Below are positions 40,801-49,346 of a stretch of DNA of 64,000 bases, piece after piece (positions within the stretch are counted from its first letter, which is position 1; every line of letters begins with the position of its first letter). The notes under the pieces were generated by a model. The model did no database searches. It saw only the letters and a program-made list of their open reading frames with translations, and had not been told where the DNA came from. This DNA comes from Mycolicibacterium vulneris (lineage in GTDB: Bacteria; Actinomycetota; Actinomycetes; Mycobacteriales; Mycobacteriaceae): positions 124,001 through 188,000 of the forward strand of contig NZ_NCXM01000002.1 in the NCBI RefSeq assembly GCF_002104765.1, given 5' to 3'. A program made the translations under genes and the position numbers.

Positions 40801-41180
40801 TGAAAATCGCTACCGGGCTTACCCTTTCGCCCACGCTGATCTTCGACCAGCCCACGCCGGCCGCGCTCGCCGAACATCTCGACACCCAGCTGGCCGGCAG
40901 CGCCCCCGGCGCCTCTATGCCCGGCGCCGCCACACCGCCCGATCGCATGGCCCGCTTCAACGACATCGCCCGGGAGCTGCAGGCGCTGCTCAACCAGCCC
41001 GATCTGAGCCCCGGCGATAAGGCGCAGCTCGTCAGCCGGCTCGAAGGCCTGTTGACCACGGCAACCGGCCCGGCACCGGCCCCGCTGCTGGAGCACACCG
41101 AGGACGCGTTCGACGACGACATCTCCACCGCCACCGAGAGCCAGCTGTTCGCGATCCTCGACGACGAAGTCGGCCCCTGA
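34818..41180 (+). CDS. pks8: Type I modular polyketide synthase, unsplit Pks8/Pks17-like: KS-AT-DH-ER-KR-ACP
   Basis: 2120 residues from the ATG at 34818 (AAGGAG 5 bp upstream); an ATG at 34767 would overlap pks7 and adds nothing conserved. Domains: docking coiled coil (5-32), KS (35-458, Cys203), AT (565-851, Ser653 in GHSVGE), DH (921-1185, His956 in canonical HAVAG, LDAALH), ER (1371-1661), KR (1670-1858, LDD type) and ACP (1951-2024, Ser1985). The AT motif HAFH (750-753) predicts malonyl-CoA. In M. tuberculosis this protein is annotated as two genes, pks8 and pks17; here one frame covers both. The tail [13 protein letters not shown] nearly equals that of the Pks7-like protein. Confidence 0.93.
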   Translation: MPGTTQHVDYLKRLTADLRRTRRRVAELEGQLSEPVAVVGMACRYAGGVESPEDLWQLVIEGRDTVSDFPADRGWDVEGLYDPDPDTKGKMYTRQGSFLQDAGDFDAGFFGIGPSEALAMDPQQRMMLEISWEALERAGIDPFALRGSATGVFAGVIHAGYGGEVKGELEGYGLTGSTLSVTSGRVSYVLGLEGPAVSVDTACSSSLVSMHLAAQSLRSGECDLALAGGVTVMATPAAFVEFSRQRALAPDGRCKVYAGAADGTSWSEGAGVLVLERLADARRLGHPVLAVLRGTAVNQDGASNGLTAPNGPSQQRVIRAALANAGLTAADVDVVEGHGTGTVLGDPIEAQALLATYGQDRPADRPLWLGSIKSNIGHTSAAAGVAGVIKMVQAIRHGVMPKTLHVDVPSPHVDWSAGAVSLLTEPQPWPDHGGIRRAGVSSFGISGTNAHVIVEQAPAQLDSEAESVAGPSNPVIPWVISARSPEALAGQAQRLLDRLHADAGVRAVDVGWSLATTRAAFEHRAVLVGADREGLTAGLAGLASGRPDPSTLVGRTRSAGKRVFVFPGQGSQSLGMGAELYDRFPVFKQAFDEAVAAVDAHARLPLREVMWGSDPELLQSTEFAQPALFIVEIALAALWQSFGVTPDVVIGHSVGEIAAACVAGAVSLPDAARLVAARGRLMAGLPAGGVMVAVSATEAEVAGLLNGAVSIAAVNGPRSLVLSGEQDAVGAVADRLAAAGARVRRLAVSHAFHSPLMEPMTGEFATVAADMSAGQPRIALVSNLTGQLAGPDYGSVGYWVDHVRKPVRFVDGVQLAESLGAGVFVEVGPGAALSSAVEQSLTTDRATSVVTMAKGRPEADSLLRAAAQLFTAGADVRWAAAFADPTAHRVELPTYAFVRRRFWLSSDSVGSANIASLGLAEAGHALLGAVVDRPDSGGVVLTGRLSFAAQPWLADHAVAGTVLFPGAGFVELALRAGDEVGCSVIEELTLSAPLVVPAAGVVHVQVVVAAAGDAGTRPIAVYSRAAQSDWVQHAEGVLSDGAPAPAADLSVWPPLGADAVDVTGAYDDLAGRGYGYGPTFRGLRAVWRRGTETFAEVELPQQAGVSTSGFGIHPVVLDAALHALGAADERIETVLPFSWQGVSLNAAGASRVRVRLAPVGAGAVSVELADSSGLPVLSVRELVTRAVSADQLTAAVAARSGSGELLDVVWSPASLSGNGIGADITVWESPAAGSDAVSSVYRATHEALGLLQSWLTGEAAGVLVVLTRGAVGLAGEDVADLAGAAVWGLTRSAQAEHPGRVVLVDTDGTLDVATVIGCGEPQLVVRDGVAFSARLKPADQRPLLQLPAPPSVWRLAAGDAGTLEDLAVQEYPPPALEAGQVRVSVAAAGVNFRDVLVALGMYPGAAQLGAEGAGIVTELGAGVADLAVGDSVLGIFGLAGSEAAVDHRLVTRVPRGWSMTQAAAVPVVFLTAYYGLSVLAGLRAGQRVLVHAATGGVGMAAVQLARHWGAEVFATASRGKWDTLRAMGFDEAHIADSRTLEFEQKFPCGIDVVLNSLAGEFNDASLRLLGPGGRFIEMGKTDLRDPEAVAAAHPGVTYRAFDLMEAGPDRIAEMLAELMELFAGGVLVPLPVKAFDARSAADAYRFVSQARHIGKVVLTMPDGPAGLAGGTALITGGTGMAGSAMARHLVERHRVPHVLLVSRSGERADGMGDLAAELREKGASVTVAACDVGDRDALAALLAQVPAQYPLRSVFHAAGVLDDAVIASLTPARIDTVLRAKVDGAWHLHELTQGLDLTAFVAFSSMAGIVGAPGQGNYAAANSFLDALAAHRRAHGLAGLSVAWGMWEETSTMTQHLGERDKARMSRAGLSALSTRQALELLDAALLTEHPMAVGTRLDRAALAHHSDTLPPLLSQLATRPARRILEHTDMVSLTGLRARLEGMTAEQRRSELVELVCSNAATVLGHSSADVNADDAFGDLGFDSLTAVELRNRLKIATGLTLSPTLIFDQPTPAALAEHLDTQLAGSAPGASMPGAATPPDRMARFNDIARELQALLNQPDLSPGDKAQLVSRLEGLLTTATGPAPAPLLEHTEDAFDDDISTATESQLFAILDDEVGP

Positions 41181-41182
41181 CC

Positions 41183-44100
41183 TTGGCCTCGACAGACGTA
41201 GCGATCATCGGGCTGGCGTGCAGGTTCCCGGCCGCGGCGAGCCCCGGCGCGTTCTGGCGCCTGATCCGCGACGGGCGTGAGGCCACCCGATTCGCCGGGG
41301 ACGCCGCGGAATTCGACGCCGACTTCTTCAACCTGTCGCCGCGAGAAGCGAGCGCGATGGATCCACGGCAACGCCTTGCCCTGGAGCTGACCTGGGAGTT
41401 GCTCGAAGACGCCTTCCTGGTGCCGGAAACACTGCGGGGAGAACCGGTTTCGGTCTTCCTCGGGGCGATGACGGACGACTACGCCGCACTGACGCTGCGC
41501 GACCTCGCCGACAACCTGGACCACCACACCTTCACCGGGATCAGCCGGGCGATGATCGCCAACCGCATCTCGTACGCCTTCGGGCTGCACGGGCCCAGCA
41601 TGACCGTCGACTCCGGCCAGTCGTCTTCTCTGGTGGCGGTGTACCTCGGCTGCGAAAGCGTGGCCACCGGCCGATCCGCGCTGGCCATCGCGGGCGGGGT
41701 CCACCTCAACCTGGCCGACGAAATCGGAATGCTGGAACGCGAATTCGGTGCGGTTTCGGTGTCGGGTCACACGTATGCGTTCGATCAGCGCGCCGACGGC
41801 TACGTGCGCGGTGAAGGCGGCGGACTGGTCCTGCTGAAGCCCTTGCCGTCAGCGCTGGACGACGGTGACCGCATCCACGCGGTGATTCGCGGCGGCGCCG
41901 TCGGCAACGCCGGGCGCGGCGCGACCGCCCAGACCGTGCCCTCGGCGCACGGCGAAGCGGACGTGATCCGGCGCGCGCTCGCCGATGCCGGCCTGCCGGC
42001 CGGCGACATCGACTACATCGAGGCGCACGGCACGGGGACCAAGGTCGGCGACGCGATCGAAGTGCAAGCGCTGGGGGAGATCTTCGCCGAGCGCGCCCAC
42101 GATCCGGTGCGGGTGGGATCGGTCAAGACCAACATCGGCCACACCGGCGGCGCCGCGGGGGTCGCGGGCCTGCTCAAGGCCGTACTGGCGATTGAAAATG
42201 CCGCGATCCCGCCCAGCCTCAACTACGCCGAGCCCGAAACTGAGTTCAATCACCTTGGGCTGCAGGTGAACTCCGCGCTGACGCCGTGGCCGCCGGTGGA
42301 TCGCCCGCGCCGGGCCGGGGTGTCCTCGTTCGGCATGGGCGGCACCAACGCGCACCTCATCGTCGAGCAGTTCGAGCAGCCGCACGCCCAGCCGGAATTA
42401 CGGCCGGCGGAATCGCCCGCGGATGCGGACGAGGTGCTGCCGTGGGTGCTGTCGGGCCGCTCCGAACAGGCGCTGGCCAACCAGGCGTGGCGGTTGTCGG
42501 CCTATCTGGCCGACCGGGCCGATCTGAGCCCCCTCGACATCGCCTGGTCGTTGGTCAGCACCCGGACGGTCTTCGAGCACCGCGCGGTGGTGGTGGGCGG
42601 CGATCGTGGGGCGCTGGCAACGGGTTTGGCGGCCCTCGCGGCCGGGGAGTCCCGACCGGGCGTGGCGGTGGGCCGGGCTGGGTCTTTGGGGTCGTTGGGC
42701 AAGACGGTGTTTGTGTTCCCGGGTCAGGGGTCGCAGTGGTTGGGGATGGGGCGGCAGCTGTATGACCGGTTGGACGTGTTCGCCCGCGCCTTCGACGAGG
42801 CCGCCGCTGCCGTCGACGCTCATCTGCGGGTGCCGCTGCGTGAGGTGATGTGGGGCTCCGACCCGGAGTTGTTGCGTAACACCGAGTTTGCCCAGCCGGC
42901 TTTGTTCGTGATCGGCATCGCGCTGACGGCGTTGTGGCAGTCCTTGGGTGTGACACCGGATGTGGTGATGGGGCACTCGGTCGGCGAGATCACCGCGGCG
43001 TGTGTGGCCGGGGTGCTGACGCTCGCGGACGCGTCGCTCATGGTGGCGGCGCGGGGACGGTTGATGGCCGGGCTGCCGGGCGGCGGGGTGATGGTGGCGG
43101 TCGGCGCCGCCGAGGCCGAGGTGGCCGGGTTGCTGAACGACGGGGTGAGCATCGCGGCGGTCAACGGCCCTGACGCGGTAGTGCTTTCGGGCGCGCAGAT
43201 GCCGGTCGACGCGCTGGCGGACCGGCTGGCCCGCGAGGGCCGGCGGGTGCACCGGCTGGCGGTATCGCACGCGTTTCATTCGCCGCTGATGCAGCCCATG
43301 GTCGCGGAGTTTTCCGCGGCGGTGGCCGGCATTGAGGTGGGGGAGCCGCGAATCGGGTTGGTGTCCAACGTGACCGGTCGGCTGGCGGGCGCCGGCTACG
43401 GGTCGCCGCAGTACTGGGCGGAGCATGTCGGCCGGCCGGTCCGATTCTTCGACGGCGTGCGCGCCGCCGAGGCGGCCGGCGCCGGGATCTTCGTGGAACT
43501 GGGTCCGGGTGCGGCGTTGACGGCCGCGGTCGACCAATCGGTGAGTGCCGAGCGGGCCGTCTCGGTGCCCAGCCTGGCCAGGGATCGGCCCGAGGCGGAA
43601 TCGCTGCTGGGCGCGGCCGGACAATTGTTCACCCGTGGCCTCGACCTGAACTGGACGGGCGTGTTCGTCGGGCTGAACGCGCGACGCGTCGAGTTGCCGA
43701 CGTATGGCTTTGTCCGGCAGAGGTTTTGGCTGGGCGCCGAGGGTGCCGCTGCAACGGGGGCTCCGCCCGCGACGGCTTCTCGAACGCCCGACCTGGCGCA
43801 CCGGCTGCTCGGACTGGCGCCAGACGACCAGCACCGCGTGCTGGTCGAGCTGGTCTGCGAACACGCGGCGGCGGTGTCGGGCCATCCGGACGGCCACGCC
43901 ATCGACCCCGACCGCGCTTTCGGCGACCTCGGCTTCGACTCGATGACCGGAGTCGAACTGCGCAACCGCCTCACCAGCCATACCGGCCTGGCTTTGTCGC
44001 GAACGCTGATCTTCGATTACCCGACGCCGGCCGCGCTGGCCGATCACCTTCGCCGGCAACTACTCCATGACGAGCCGGCGGAATCGGACGAGGAAAAGAT

Positions 44101-44296
44101 TTGGTCGGCACTGCGCAAAATTCCGGTGCGCGAGCTTCGCAGAACGGGATTGCTCGAAAAACTTTTATTGCTCGCCGGCACGCCGGAAACGCCCGTCTCC
44201 GATGCAAATGCCGGCGCCGACGAAATCGACGCGTTGAGCCCCGATGCGTTAATCGCGATGGCGCTCGGCTCGGCGGACGAGGTGGACACCGAATGA
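41183..44296 (+). CDS. pks9: Pks9-like KSQ-AT-ACP protein, predicted polyketide loading module
   Basis: 1037 residues. KS (1-400), AT (508-806) and ACP (886-959, Ser920), with no reducing domains. At the KS active site the sequence is DSGQSSSLVA: residue 146 is Gln (codon CAG 41618-41620) instead of Cys, while the two His motifs (EAHGTGT, KTNIGHT) remain. Such KSQ domains cannot condense but decarboxylate malonyl-ACP to give an acetyl starter. The AT has Ser599 in GHSVGE and HAFH (696-699), predicting malonyl-CoA, which fits. There is no N-terminal docking helix, as expected for a first module, and the C-terminal tail (RELRRTGLLEKLL... DALIAMALG) looks like a docking domain. TTG start 2 bp after the previous stop. 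Confidence 0.9.
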   Translation: MASTDVAIIGLACRFPAAASPGAFWRLIRDGREATRFAGDAAEFDADFFNLSPREASAMDPRQRLALELTWELLEDAFLVPETLRGEPVSVFLGAMTDDYAALTLRDLADNLDHHTFTGISRAMIANRISYAFGLHGPSMTVDSGQSSSLVAVYLGCESVATGRSALAIAGGVHLNLADEIGMLEREFGAVSVSGHTYAFDQRADGYVRGEGGGLVLLKPLPSALDDGDRIHAVIRGGAVGNAGRGATAQTVPSAHGEADVIRRALADAGLPAGDIDYIEAHGTGTKVGDAIEVQALGEIFAERAHDPVRVGSVKTNIGHTGGAAGVAGLLKAVLAIENAAIPPSLNYAEPETEFNHLGLQVNSALTPWPPVDRPRRAGVSSFGMGGTNAHLIVEQFEQPHAQPELRPAESPADADEVLPWVLSGRSEQALANQAWRLSAYLADRADLSPLDIAWSLVSTRTVFEHRAVVVGGDRGALATGLAALAAGESRPGVAVGRAGSLGSLGKTVFVFPGQGSQWLGMGRQLYDRLDVFARAFDEAAAAVDAHLRVPLREVMWGSDPELLRNTEFAQPALFVIGIALTALWQSLGVTPDVVMGHSVGEITAACVAGVLTLADASLMVAARGRLMAGLPGGGVMVAVGAAEAEVAGLLNDGVSIAAVNGPDAVVLSGAQMPVDALADRLAREGRRVHRLAVSHAFHSPLMQPMVAEFSAAVAGIEVGEPRIGLVSNVTGRLAGAGYGSPQYWAEHVGRPVRFFDGVRAAEAAGAGIFVELGPGAALTAAVDQSVSAERAVSVPSLARDRPEAESLLGAAGQLFTRGLDLNWTGVFVGLNARRVELPTYGFVRQRFWLGAEGAAATGAPPATASRTPDLAHRLLGLAPDDQHRVLVELVCEHAAAVSGHPDGHAIDPDRAFGDLGFDSMTGVELRNRLTSHTGLALSRTLIFDYPTPAALADHLRRQLLHDEPAESDEEKIWSALRKIPVRELRRTGLLEKLLLLAGTPETPVSDANAGADEIDALSPDALIAMALGSADEVDTE

Positions 44297-44373
44297 TGAA
44301 TTCCCCACTGGCGGACGTGATTACGCCAACGCAGAGACTATCTAATACGACATGTGTTCAATACGTTGAATTT

Positions 44374-44402
44374 TTGCAAGACCGAACCGTACCGCATAAA
44401 CT
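44374..44402 (+). promoter_or_regulatory. Promoter of the pks11-like gene in an AT-rich gap
   Basis: TTGCAA (44374-44379), 17-bp spacer, TAAACT (44397-44402). It lies in a 157-bp gap whose base composition is much more AT-rich than the surroundings. The start site would be near 44409, leaving a 45-nt leader with AAGAGG before the ATG. Confidence 0.5.
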
Positions 44403-44453
44403 TTCGTGTTCAAGGAAATTGGTTCTGCTGGTTGGCAAGCAAGAGGTTAGAGC

Positions 44454-45515
44454 ATGAGCGTCATCGCGGGTGTTTTCGGCGCGTTGCCGCCACATCGGTA
44501 TAGCCAGAGCGAAATTACCGACCAGCTCGTCGAGTTGCCGGCGTTGAAGGAGCACGAAGAGGTTGTCCGGCGGCTCCACGCCGCCGCCAAGGTCAACAGC
44601 CGCCACTTCGTGCTGCCCCTCGAGCGCTACCACGAGCTCACCGACTTCAGCGCGACCAACGCGATCTTCATCGACAAGGCCCTGGAGCTGGGCTGCGACG
44701 CGCTGCTGGGCGCGCTCGACGAGGCCGGGCTGCAACCGCAAGACATCGACATGATCGCCACCACGACCGTCACCGGCATCGCGGTGCCGTCCCTCGACGC
44801 CCGGCTGGTGGGCCGGCTGGGCCTGCGCCCGGACGTGCGCCGGATCCCGATGTTCGGGCTGGGCTGCGCGTCCGGGGCCGGGGGTGTGGGCCGGTTGCAC
44901 GACTACCTGCGGGGTGCGCCGGACGGCGTCGCCGCCCTGGTGTCGGTCGAGCTGTGTTCGCTCACCTTCCCTACGGTCAGGCCGACCGTGTCGGGACTGG
45001 TCGGCACGGCGATGTTCGGCGACGGCGCCGCGGCCGTCGTCGCCGTGGGCGACCGTCGTGCCGAGCAGCTGAATTCCGCCGGTCCCGACATCCTGGATTC
45101 GCGCAGCCGGCAGTACCCCGAATCGCTGCACATCATGGGCTGGAACATCGGCTCGGACGGCATGCAGCTGGCGATGTCCCCGGAACTGCCCAAGGTCATC
45201 GAGCGCTACCTGGCCGACGACGTGAACAGCTTCCTCGCCGCACACCGGCTGACCAAGGACGACGTTGGCGCCTGGGCCACGCACCCCGGCGGCCCCAAGG
45301 TGATCAACGCGATCGCCACCAGCCTGGAACTGCCGCCGGAGGCGCAGGAACTTACCTGGCGCTCGCTCGGGGAAGTCGCCAACCTGTCGTCGGCGTCGGT
45401 GCTGCACATCCTGCGCGACACCATCGCCAAACCACCGCCCAGCGGCAGCCCCGGGCTGATGCTCGCGATGGGTCCCGGCTTCGGCTCCGAACTGGTGCTG
45501 CTGCGCTGGCACTGA
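44454..45515 (+). CDS. pks11: Type III polyketide synthase, Pks11-like
   Basis: 353 residues, colinear with the Pks10-like paralogue. Catalytic triad Cys138 (GLGCASGA), His277 (THPGGPKV) and Asn310 (ANLSSAS), at identical positions. M. tuberculosis Pks11 makes alkylpyrones from long-chain acyl-CoA with malonyl and methylmalonyl units. The enzyme has its own promoter, so it may be expressed separately from the type I genes. M. tuberculosis has a cytochrome P450 gene (cyp139) after pks11; it is missing here. Confidence 0.92.
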   Translation: MSVIAGVFGALPPHRYSQSEITDQLVELPALKEHEEVVRRLHAAAKVNSRHFVLPLERYHELTDFSATNAIFIDKALELGCDALLGALDEAGLQPQDIDMIATTTVTGIAVPSLDARLVGRLGLRPDVRRIPMFGLGCASGAGGVGRLHDYLRGAPDGVAALVSVELCSLTFPTVRPTVSGLVGTAMFGDGAAAVVAVGDRRAEQLNSAGPDILDSRSRQYPESLHIMGWNIGSDGMQLAMSPELPKVIERYLADDVNSFLAAHRLTKDDVGAWATHPGGPKVINAIATSLELPPEAQELTWRSLGEVANLSSASVLHILRDTIAKPPPSGSPGLMLAMGPGFGSELVLLRWH

Positions 45516-45551
45516 GCGCCTGACCGCGCCCCGCCGCCCGCCGCGCCAGCC

Positions 45552-47342
45552 TCATTCGAGCAGCTCGGAGAGCTCCAGCCAGCGGCTCTCCGTCGCGGCC
45601 ACCTCGTCTTCCAGCGCACGCAATTCCTGGGTGAGCCGGGTGATGCCGACGTGGTCGGACTGGTCGTGCGCGGCGAGTTCGTTGTGCTTGTCCTCGATCC
45701 GGTCCGCCAGGCGTGCAAGCTGGCGATCGACCGAGGCCACCTCTTTCTCCGCGGCGCGGCGTTGCGCGCCGGACATCGCCTGGGGCGCGGGCTCGGACGG
45801 CCGCGACGATCCGGCGGTCGCCTCACCGGTCCGCTGCTCGGCCAGCCGCAGATACTCGTCGACACCGCCGGGCAGATGCCGCAACCGGCCGTCGAGCACC
45901 GCGTACTGTTGATCGGTGACCCGCTCCAACAGGTAGCGGTCGTGCGAGACGACGATCAGCGTGCCCGCCCACGAGTCCAGCAGGTCCTCCATCGCGGCCA
46001 GGGTGTCGGTGTCGACGTCGTTGGTCGGCTCGTCGAGCAGCAACACGTTGGGCTCGGACAACAGCGTGAGCATCAGCTGCAGCCGCCGCCGCTCACCGCC
46101 CGAGAGATCCTCGACGCGGGCGGACAGCTGGCCGCGGCCGAACCCGAGCCGCTCCAGCAGCTGCGCCGGGGTGACTTCGCGGCCGTCGACCTGATAGCCG
46201 CCCTGCAGCCTGCCCAGCACATCGGCAATCCGGTCGCCGCCGACCGCGGCCAGGGCATCGCCCTGCTGGTCGAGCACCGCCAGCCGCACGGTCTTGCCGC
46301 GCTTGACCCGCCCCGCGTCCGGGGCGATGCTGCCGTCGATCAGCCCCAGCAGCGTCGACTTGCCGGCGCCGTTGGCCCCGACGATGCCGGTCCGCTCGCC
46401 GGGGGCGATCCGCCACTCGATGTCGCGCAGCACCGGGCGGCCCCCAGAAGACGGGAACGAGACCGACACGCCGAGCAGGTCGACCACGTCCTTGCCCAGC
46501 CGCGCGGTGGCCAGCTTGGCCAGCTCGACGGTGTTGCGCAGCGGCGGCACGTCGGCGATCAGCTGGTTGGCCGCCTCGATCCGGAACTTGGGCTTGGACG
46601 TCCGCGCCGGCGCCCCGCGGCGCAGCCACGCCAGCTCCTTGCGCATCAGGTTCTGCCGCTTGGCCTCGGCGAGGGCGGTCATTCGGTCTCGTTCGACGCG
46701 TTGCAGCACGTAGGCCGCGTACCCGCCGTCGAACGGTTCGACGATCCCGTCGTGCACCTCCCACGTCGTGGTGGCGACCTCGTCGAGAAACCAGCGGTCG
46801 TGGGTCACCAGCAGCAGCCCGCCGGTGTTGCGTGCCCACCGTTGGCGCAGATGGCTTGCCAGCCAGGTGATGCCCTCGATGTCCAGATGGTTGGTGGGCT
46901 CGTCGAGTGCGATGACATCCCACTCGCCCACCAGCAACTGGGCCAGCTGCACCCGGCGGCGCTGGCCGCCGGACAGCGTGGCAACCGTTGCCTCCCAGGC
47001 GATGTCGGAGACCAGGCCCGCGACCACATCGCGGACCCGCGCGTCACCGGCCCATTGGTGTTCGGCCGCCTTGCCGACGAGTGTCCAGCCCACGCTGTGT
47101 TCCGGGTCCAGGGTGTCGGCCTGGCTCAGCGCGCCGACCCGCAGCCCGCTGCGCCGGGTGACCCGGCCGGAGTCGGGCCGTTGCTGGCCGGTGAGCAGCC
47201 TCAGCAGGCTGGATTTGCCGTCGCCGTTTCGCCCGACGATGCCGATGCGCGCGCCGTCGTTGACCCCGAGCGTGATCGATTCGAAGACCACCTGAGTCGG
47301 ATATTCGAGGTGTACGGCCTCAGCTCCAAGTAGGTGCGCCAC
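45552..47342 (-). CDS. ABC-F family ATPase (tandem ABC domains, no membrane part)
   Basis: 596 residues. ABC1 (about 5-225): Walker A GRNGDGKSS, signature LSGGQRRR, Walker B VIALDEPTNHLD. Linker about 225-290 (basic, RKELAWLRRGAPART). ABC2 (about 300-510): GANGAGKST, LSGGERRR, LLLDEPTNDVD. A C-terminal coiled coil (about 530-596) is typical of Uup/EttA-type proteins. ABC-F proteins act on the ribosome or, in some branches, protect against antibiotics; they are not transporters. M. tuberculosis has two half-length genes here (Rv1668c/Rv1667c), whereas this copy is whole. It converges on pks11. A broken copy of its 5' end lies at 48655-48953. Confidence 0.9.
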   Translation of the reverse strand: MAHLLGAEAVHLEYPTQVVFESITLGVNDGARIGIVGRNGDGKSSLLRLLTGQQRPDSGRVTRRSGLRVGALSQADTLDPEHSVGWTLVGKAAEHQWAGDARVRDVVAGLVSDIAWEATVATLSGGQRRRVQLAQLLVGEWDVIALDEPTNHLDIEGITWLASHLRQRWARNTGGLLLVTHDRWFLDEVATTTWEVHDGIVEPFDGGYAAYVLQRVERDRMTALAEAKRQNLMRKELAWLRRGAPARTSKPKFRIEAANQLIADVPPLRNTVELAKLATARLGKDVVDLLGVSVSFPSSGGRPVLRDIEWRIAPGERTGIVGANGAGKSTLLGLIDGSIAPDAGRVKRGKTVRLAVLDQQGDALAAVGGDRIADVLGRLQGGYQVDGREVTPAQLLERLGFGRGQLSARVEDLSGGERRRLQLMLTLLSEPNVLLLDEPTNDVDTDTLAAMEDLLDSWAGTLIVVSHDRYLLERVTDQQYAVLDGRLRHLPGGVDEYLRLAEQRTGEATAGSSRPSEPAPQAMSGAQRRAAEKEVASVDRQLARLADRIEDKHNELAAHDQSDHVGITRLTQELRALEDEVAATESRWLELSELLE

Positions 47343-47347
47343 CGGGC
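47050..47347. repeat. Source copy of a ~300-bp direct repeat (5' end of the ABC-F gene)
   Basis: This stretch, covering the first ~95 codons of the ABC-F gene and a few bases upstream, recurs at 48655-48953 in the same orientation with roughly 88% identity by eye. Confidence 0.8.
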
Positions 47348-47359
47348 AAAACTACCGTC

Positions 47360-47761
47360 CTACTCGAGGGTGAGGAGCGCCTGGTCGATCGGGCTTCGCG
47401 TCTCCGGCGACGCCGCCTGATGGGCCAGCGCGGCCAGGAAGCGGCTGGCGATTTCGCGCAGTTTGAGGTTGGCTTCCTGGGATCGCCAGACCAACGTTTC
47501 AAACGCTCGCTCGGGAGAGACGTTATAGGCGGCCATCAGCACTCCTTTCGCCTGTTCGATTTGCGCGCGGGAGTCCGCCACCGCGGACAGCACTTTGGTG
47601 ATGTCGGAGTGCAGTGAGTCGGTGACGTCGACGTAGAACCCGGACGTGCCGATGAGGTTGCAGTCGTCATCGAGCATCCGGTCGCCGACGACGACGCAGT
47701 GGGTGCGCCCGCGGGTGTCGACGATGCGGTGCCGGCTGCTGAACGGCTTGCCCTTGCGCAC
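47360..47761 (-). pseudogene. 5'-truncated PAS-ANTAR regulator
   Basis: 133 residues readable. The start of the reading (KGKPFSSRHRIVD to YVDVTDS) is the C-terminal half of a PAS domain. An ANTAR RNA-binding domain follows (AQIEQAKGVLMAAYNV and WRSQEANLKLREIA). Intact mycobacterial PAS-ANTAR proteins carry about 60 more N-terminal residues with the PAS core; neither this frame nor the others upstream encode it. The GTG at 47761 opens in mid-domain. I call it a remnant; an ANTAR-only product remains possible. Confidence 0.7.
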
Positions 47762-47944
47762 CGGACGGGGACACGCTGATGGTGCAGACGACGAGAGATG
47801 AAGCGCTCGAATCCAGCGAGCACCGGCATGCCGTGGCGCAAGCGGTGCTTGCCGGGCAGCGGGCGGAGCGGGCGCGACAATCGTGGCCGGCGTAAATTTC
47901 TGCCACGGAACCGGATTGGTCTGCCCTGACGTGGGTACAGGTCG

Positions 47945-48208
47945 ATGATGAAGAAGACTGTGCGCATCGCAGCATCGGCGGTCGCCTTGACCGCTGGGTT
48001 AAGCCTCGCCGGGTCCGGGGCGGCCGCAATCGCCCATGCTCATCCCGCGCCTTTGCCTGAGTACCACTGGTGCCCCGGCCAGTGGTGGGATCCGGCCTGG
48101 GGCGGTAACTGGGACGCGGGTCGCTGCCACGACGACCACTGGTACGACGGTGAAGCACGCGACCAGGGTCACTGGCACAACGGGCCGTGGGATCAAAACT
48201 GGCACTGA
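47945..48208 (+). CDS. Small secreted Trp/His-rich protein
   Basis: 87 residues. A clear signal peptide: MMKKTVR, a hydrophobic core ASAVALTAGLSLAG, and likely cleavage near AHAHP. The mature part (~55 residues) is rich in Trp, His and Asp (WCPGQWWDPAWGG, CHDDHW) with two Cys that could pair. It resembles a family of short exported mycobacterial proteins with YHWCPG motifs whose function is unknown. It looks intact although both neighbours are gene remnants. No strong Shine-Dalgarno sequence is seen; the second ATG at 47948 is equally possible. Confidence 0.75.
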   Translation: MMKKTVRIAASAVALTAGLSLAGSGAAAIAHAHPAPLPEYHWCPGQWWDPAWGGNWDAGRCHDDHWYDGEARDQGHWHNGPWDQNWH

Positions 48209-48239
48209 TGCCGTGGGGGGGCGATGATCGCGCAGCGGA

Positions 48240-48551
48240 TCACGTTGCGCGGGATGGTATTTCGCGCAAGCGCTTGAGCACGAGTCGTCCCACCTGCATC
48301 GAGATAGCCGGCGAGAGGCGCTCCAGGTACCACAGCGCCTTCCACCAGGCCGGCACGATGATGATCGCTTGGTTTCGCAGCACGGCACGAAGGACGAGGG
48401 CGGCGAATTTGTCGGGTGCCATCGGCCGCGTCGGTTCCCACGATTTGAGTATGTCCTCGTCGCTGGCCCCGATGTTGGTCATGCGGCCGTACGCGCCGCC
48501 GTGTTTCGCACCGACCTGATCACCGATGCTGAGGTGCTGGCTGGGGTCGAT
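48240..48551 (-). pseudogene. Remnant of a short-chain dehydrogenase (C-terminal part only)
   Basis: The readable frame ends with RPMAPDKFAALVLRAV, IIIVPAWWKALWYLERLSP and RLVLKRLRE, the C-terminal region of a common mycobacterial SDR-type oxidoreductase family. The Rossmann fold, the catalytic Ser-Tyr-Lys and any credible start are missing upstream, where the frame runs into unrelated sequence. An ATG at 48482 exists but would give only the tail. Confidence 0.7.
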
Positions 48552-48628
48552 GCGCGGGTGGGGCTACACACGCCTCGAACCTCAAGGCGCTGTGCCGGCT
48601 GCATCACCTTCTGAAGACCTCTCCGGCC

Positions 48629-48946
48629 TCAACGATCAGCGACCGACCCCTGCCCCCACTGATGTTCGGCCTGGTCGCCGACAACCGTCCAGCCCACGCT
48701 GTGCTCCGGGTCAAGGGTGTCCGCTTGGCTCAGCGCGCCGACCCGCAGTCCGCTGCGCCGGGTGACCCGGCCGGAGTCGGGCTGCTGTTGACCGGTGAGC
48801 AGAGCCACCAGGCTGGACTTGCCGTCGCCGTTCCGCCCGACGATGCCGACGCGCGCGCCGTCGTTGACTCCCAGTGTGACCGACTCGAAGACGACCTGAG
48901 TCGGATATGCCAAACCGACGGCCTCAGCTCCCAGTAGGTGCGCCAC
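48629..48946 (-). pseudogene. Broken duplicate of the ABC-F gene 5' end
   Basis: The first ~95 codons match the intact ABC-F gene closely (PTQVVFES, GRNGDGKSS, LSQADTLDPEHS), then the sequence diverges and stops 10 codons later. It retains Walker A but no signature motif or Walker B, so it cannot work as an ATPase. The nucleotide match runs from 48655 to about 48953. Confidence 0.85.
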
Positions 48947-49034
48947 CGGCCCGACGGTCGCAAAGACGCGTAAATATGGGCGGGCGTCTTCCGACCGACT
49001 GAAGGTCGGCGAACCGGTGTGTCAATCCGGCTTG

Positions 49035-49307
49035 TTAGCCGCCGCCTCCCCCGCCGCCGTCGCCCTGGCCGTAACCATTCCAGTCACCGGCTGGCTGCTG
49101 CGGCCCCGGCCCGAAGACGAGCGGAACCCGTCCCGGCGCCGGTGCCGGTGGTGCCGGCGCGGTGGTGGATGGTGGCGCCGCCGGAAGCACGCCGCCGCTG
49201 TCGGGCGCCGGAATGCTCATTGCGGTAGCGGGGATCGAGAGAAGCGCGGCCACGACCGCTACTTTTGTAACGCTGCCTCGTAATTCGAATGACGTTATGC
49301 TGGTCAT
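49035..49307 (-). CDS. Small secreted Pro/Gly-rich protein
   Basis: 90 residues with a signal peptide (hydrophobic core VAVVAALLSIPATA, cleavage near AMS or SIPAP). The mature part is Pro/Ala-rich (PSTTAPAPPAPAPG) and ends in a glycine run. AAAGGAG 6 bp before the ATG is an excellent ribosome binding site, which supports a real gene despite low complexity. No domain recognised; probably a cell-wall-associated or exported peptide. Confidence 0.7.
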   Translation of the reverse strand: MTSITSFELRGSVTKVAVVAALLSIPATAMSIPAPDSGGVLPAAPPSTTAPAPPAPAPGRVPLVFGPGPQQPAGDWNGYGQGDGGGGGGG

Positions 49308-49346
49308 CGATCACTCCTTTGTGGTCGCAGGCCGCAATAATTTCAC

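Noticed and set aside
48991..49009. Hairpin CCGACC-N7-GGTCGG downstream of the secreted-protein gene as a terminator
   Set aside because: Only six pairs and no T-run on either strand; too weak to list as a terminator.
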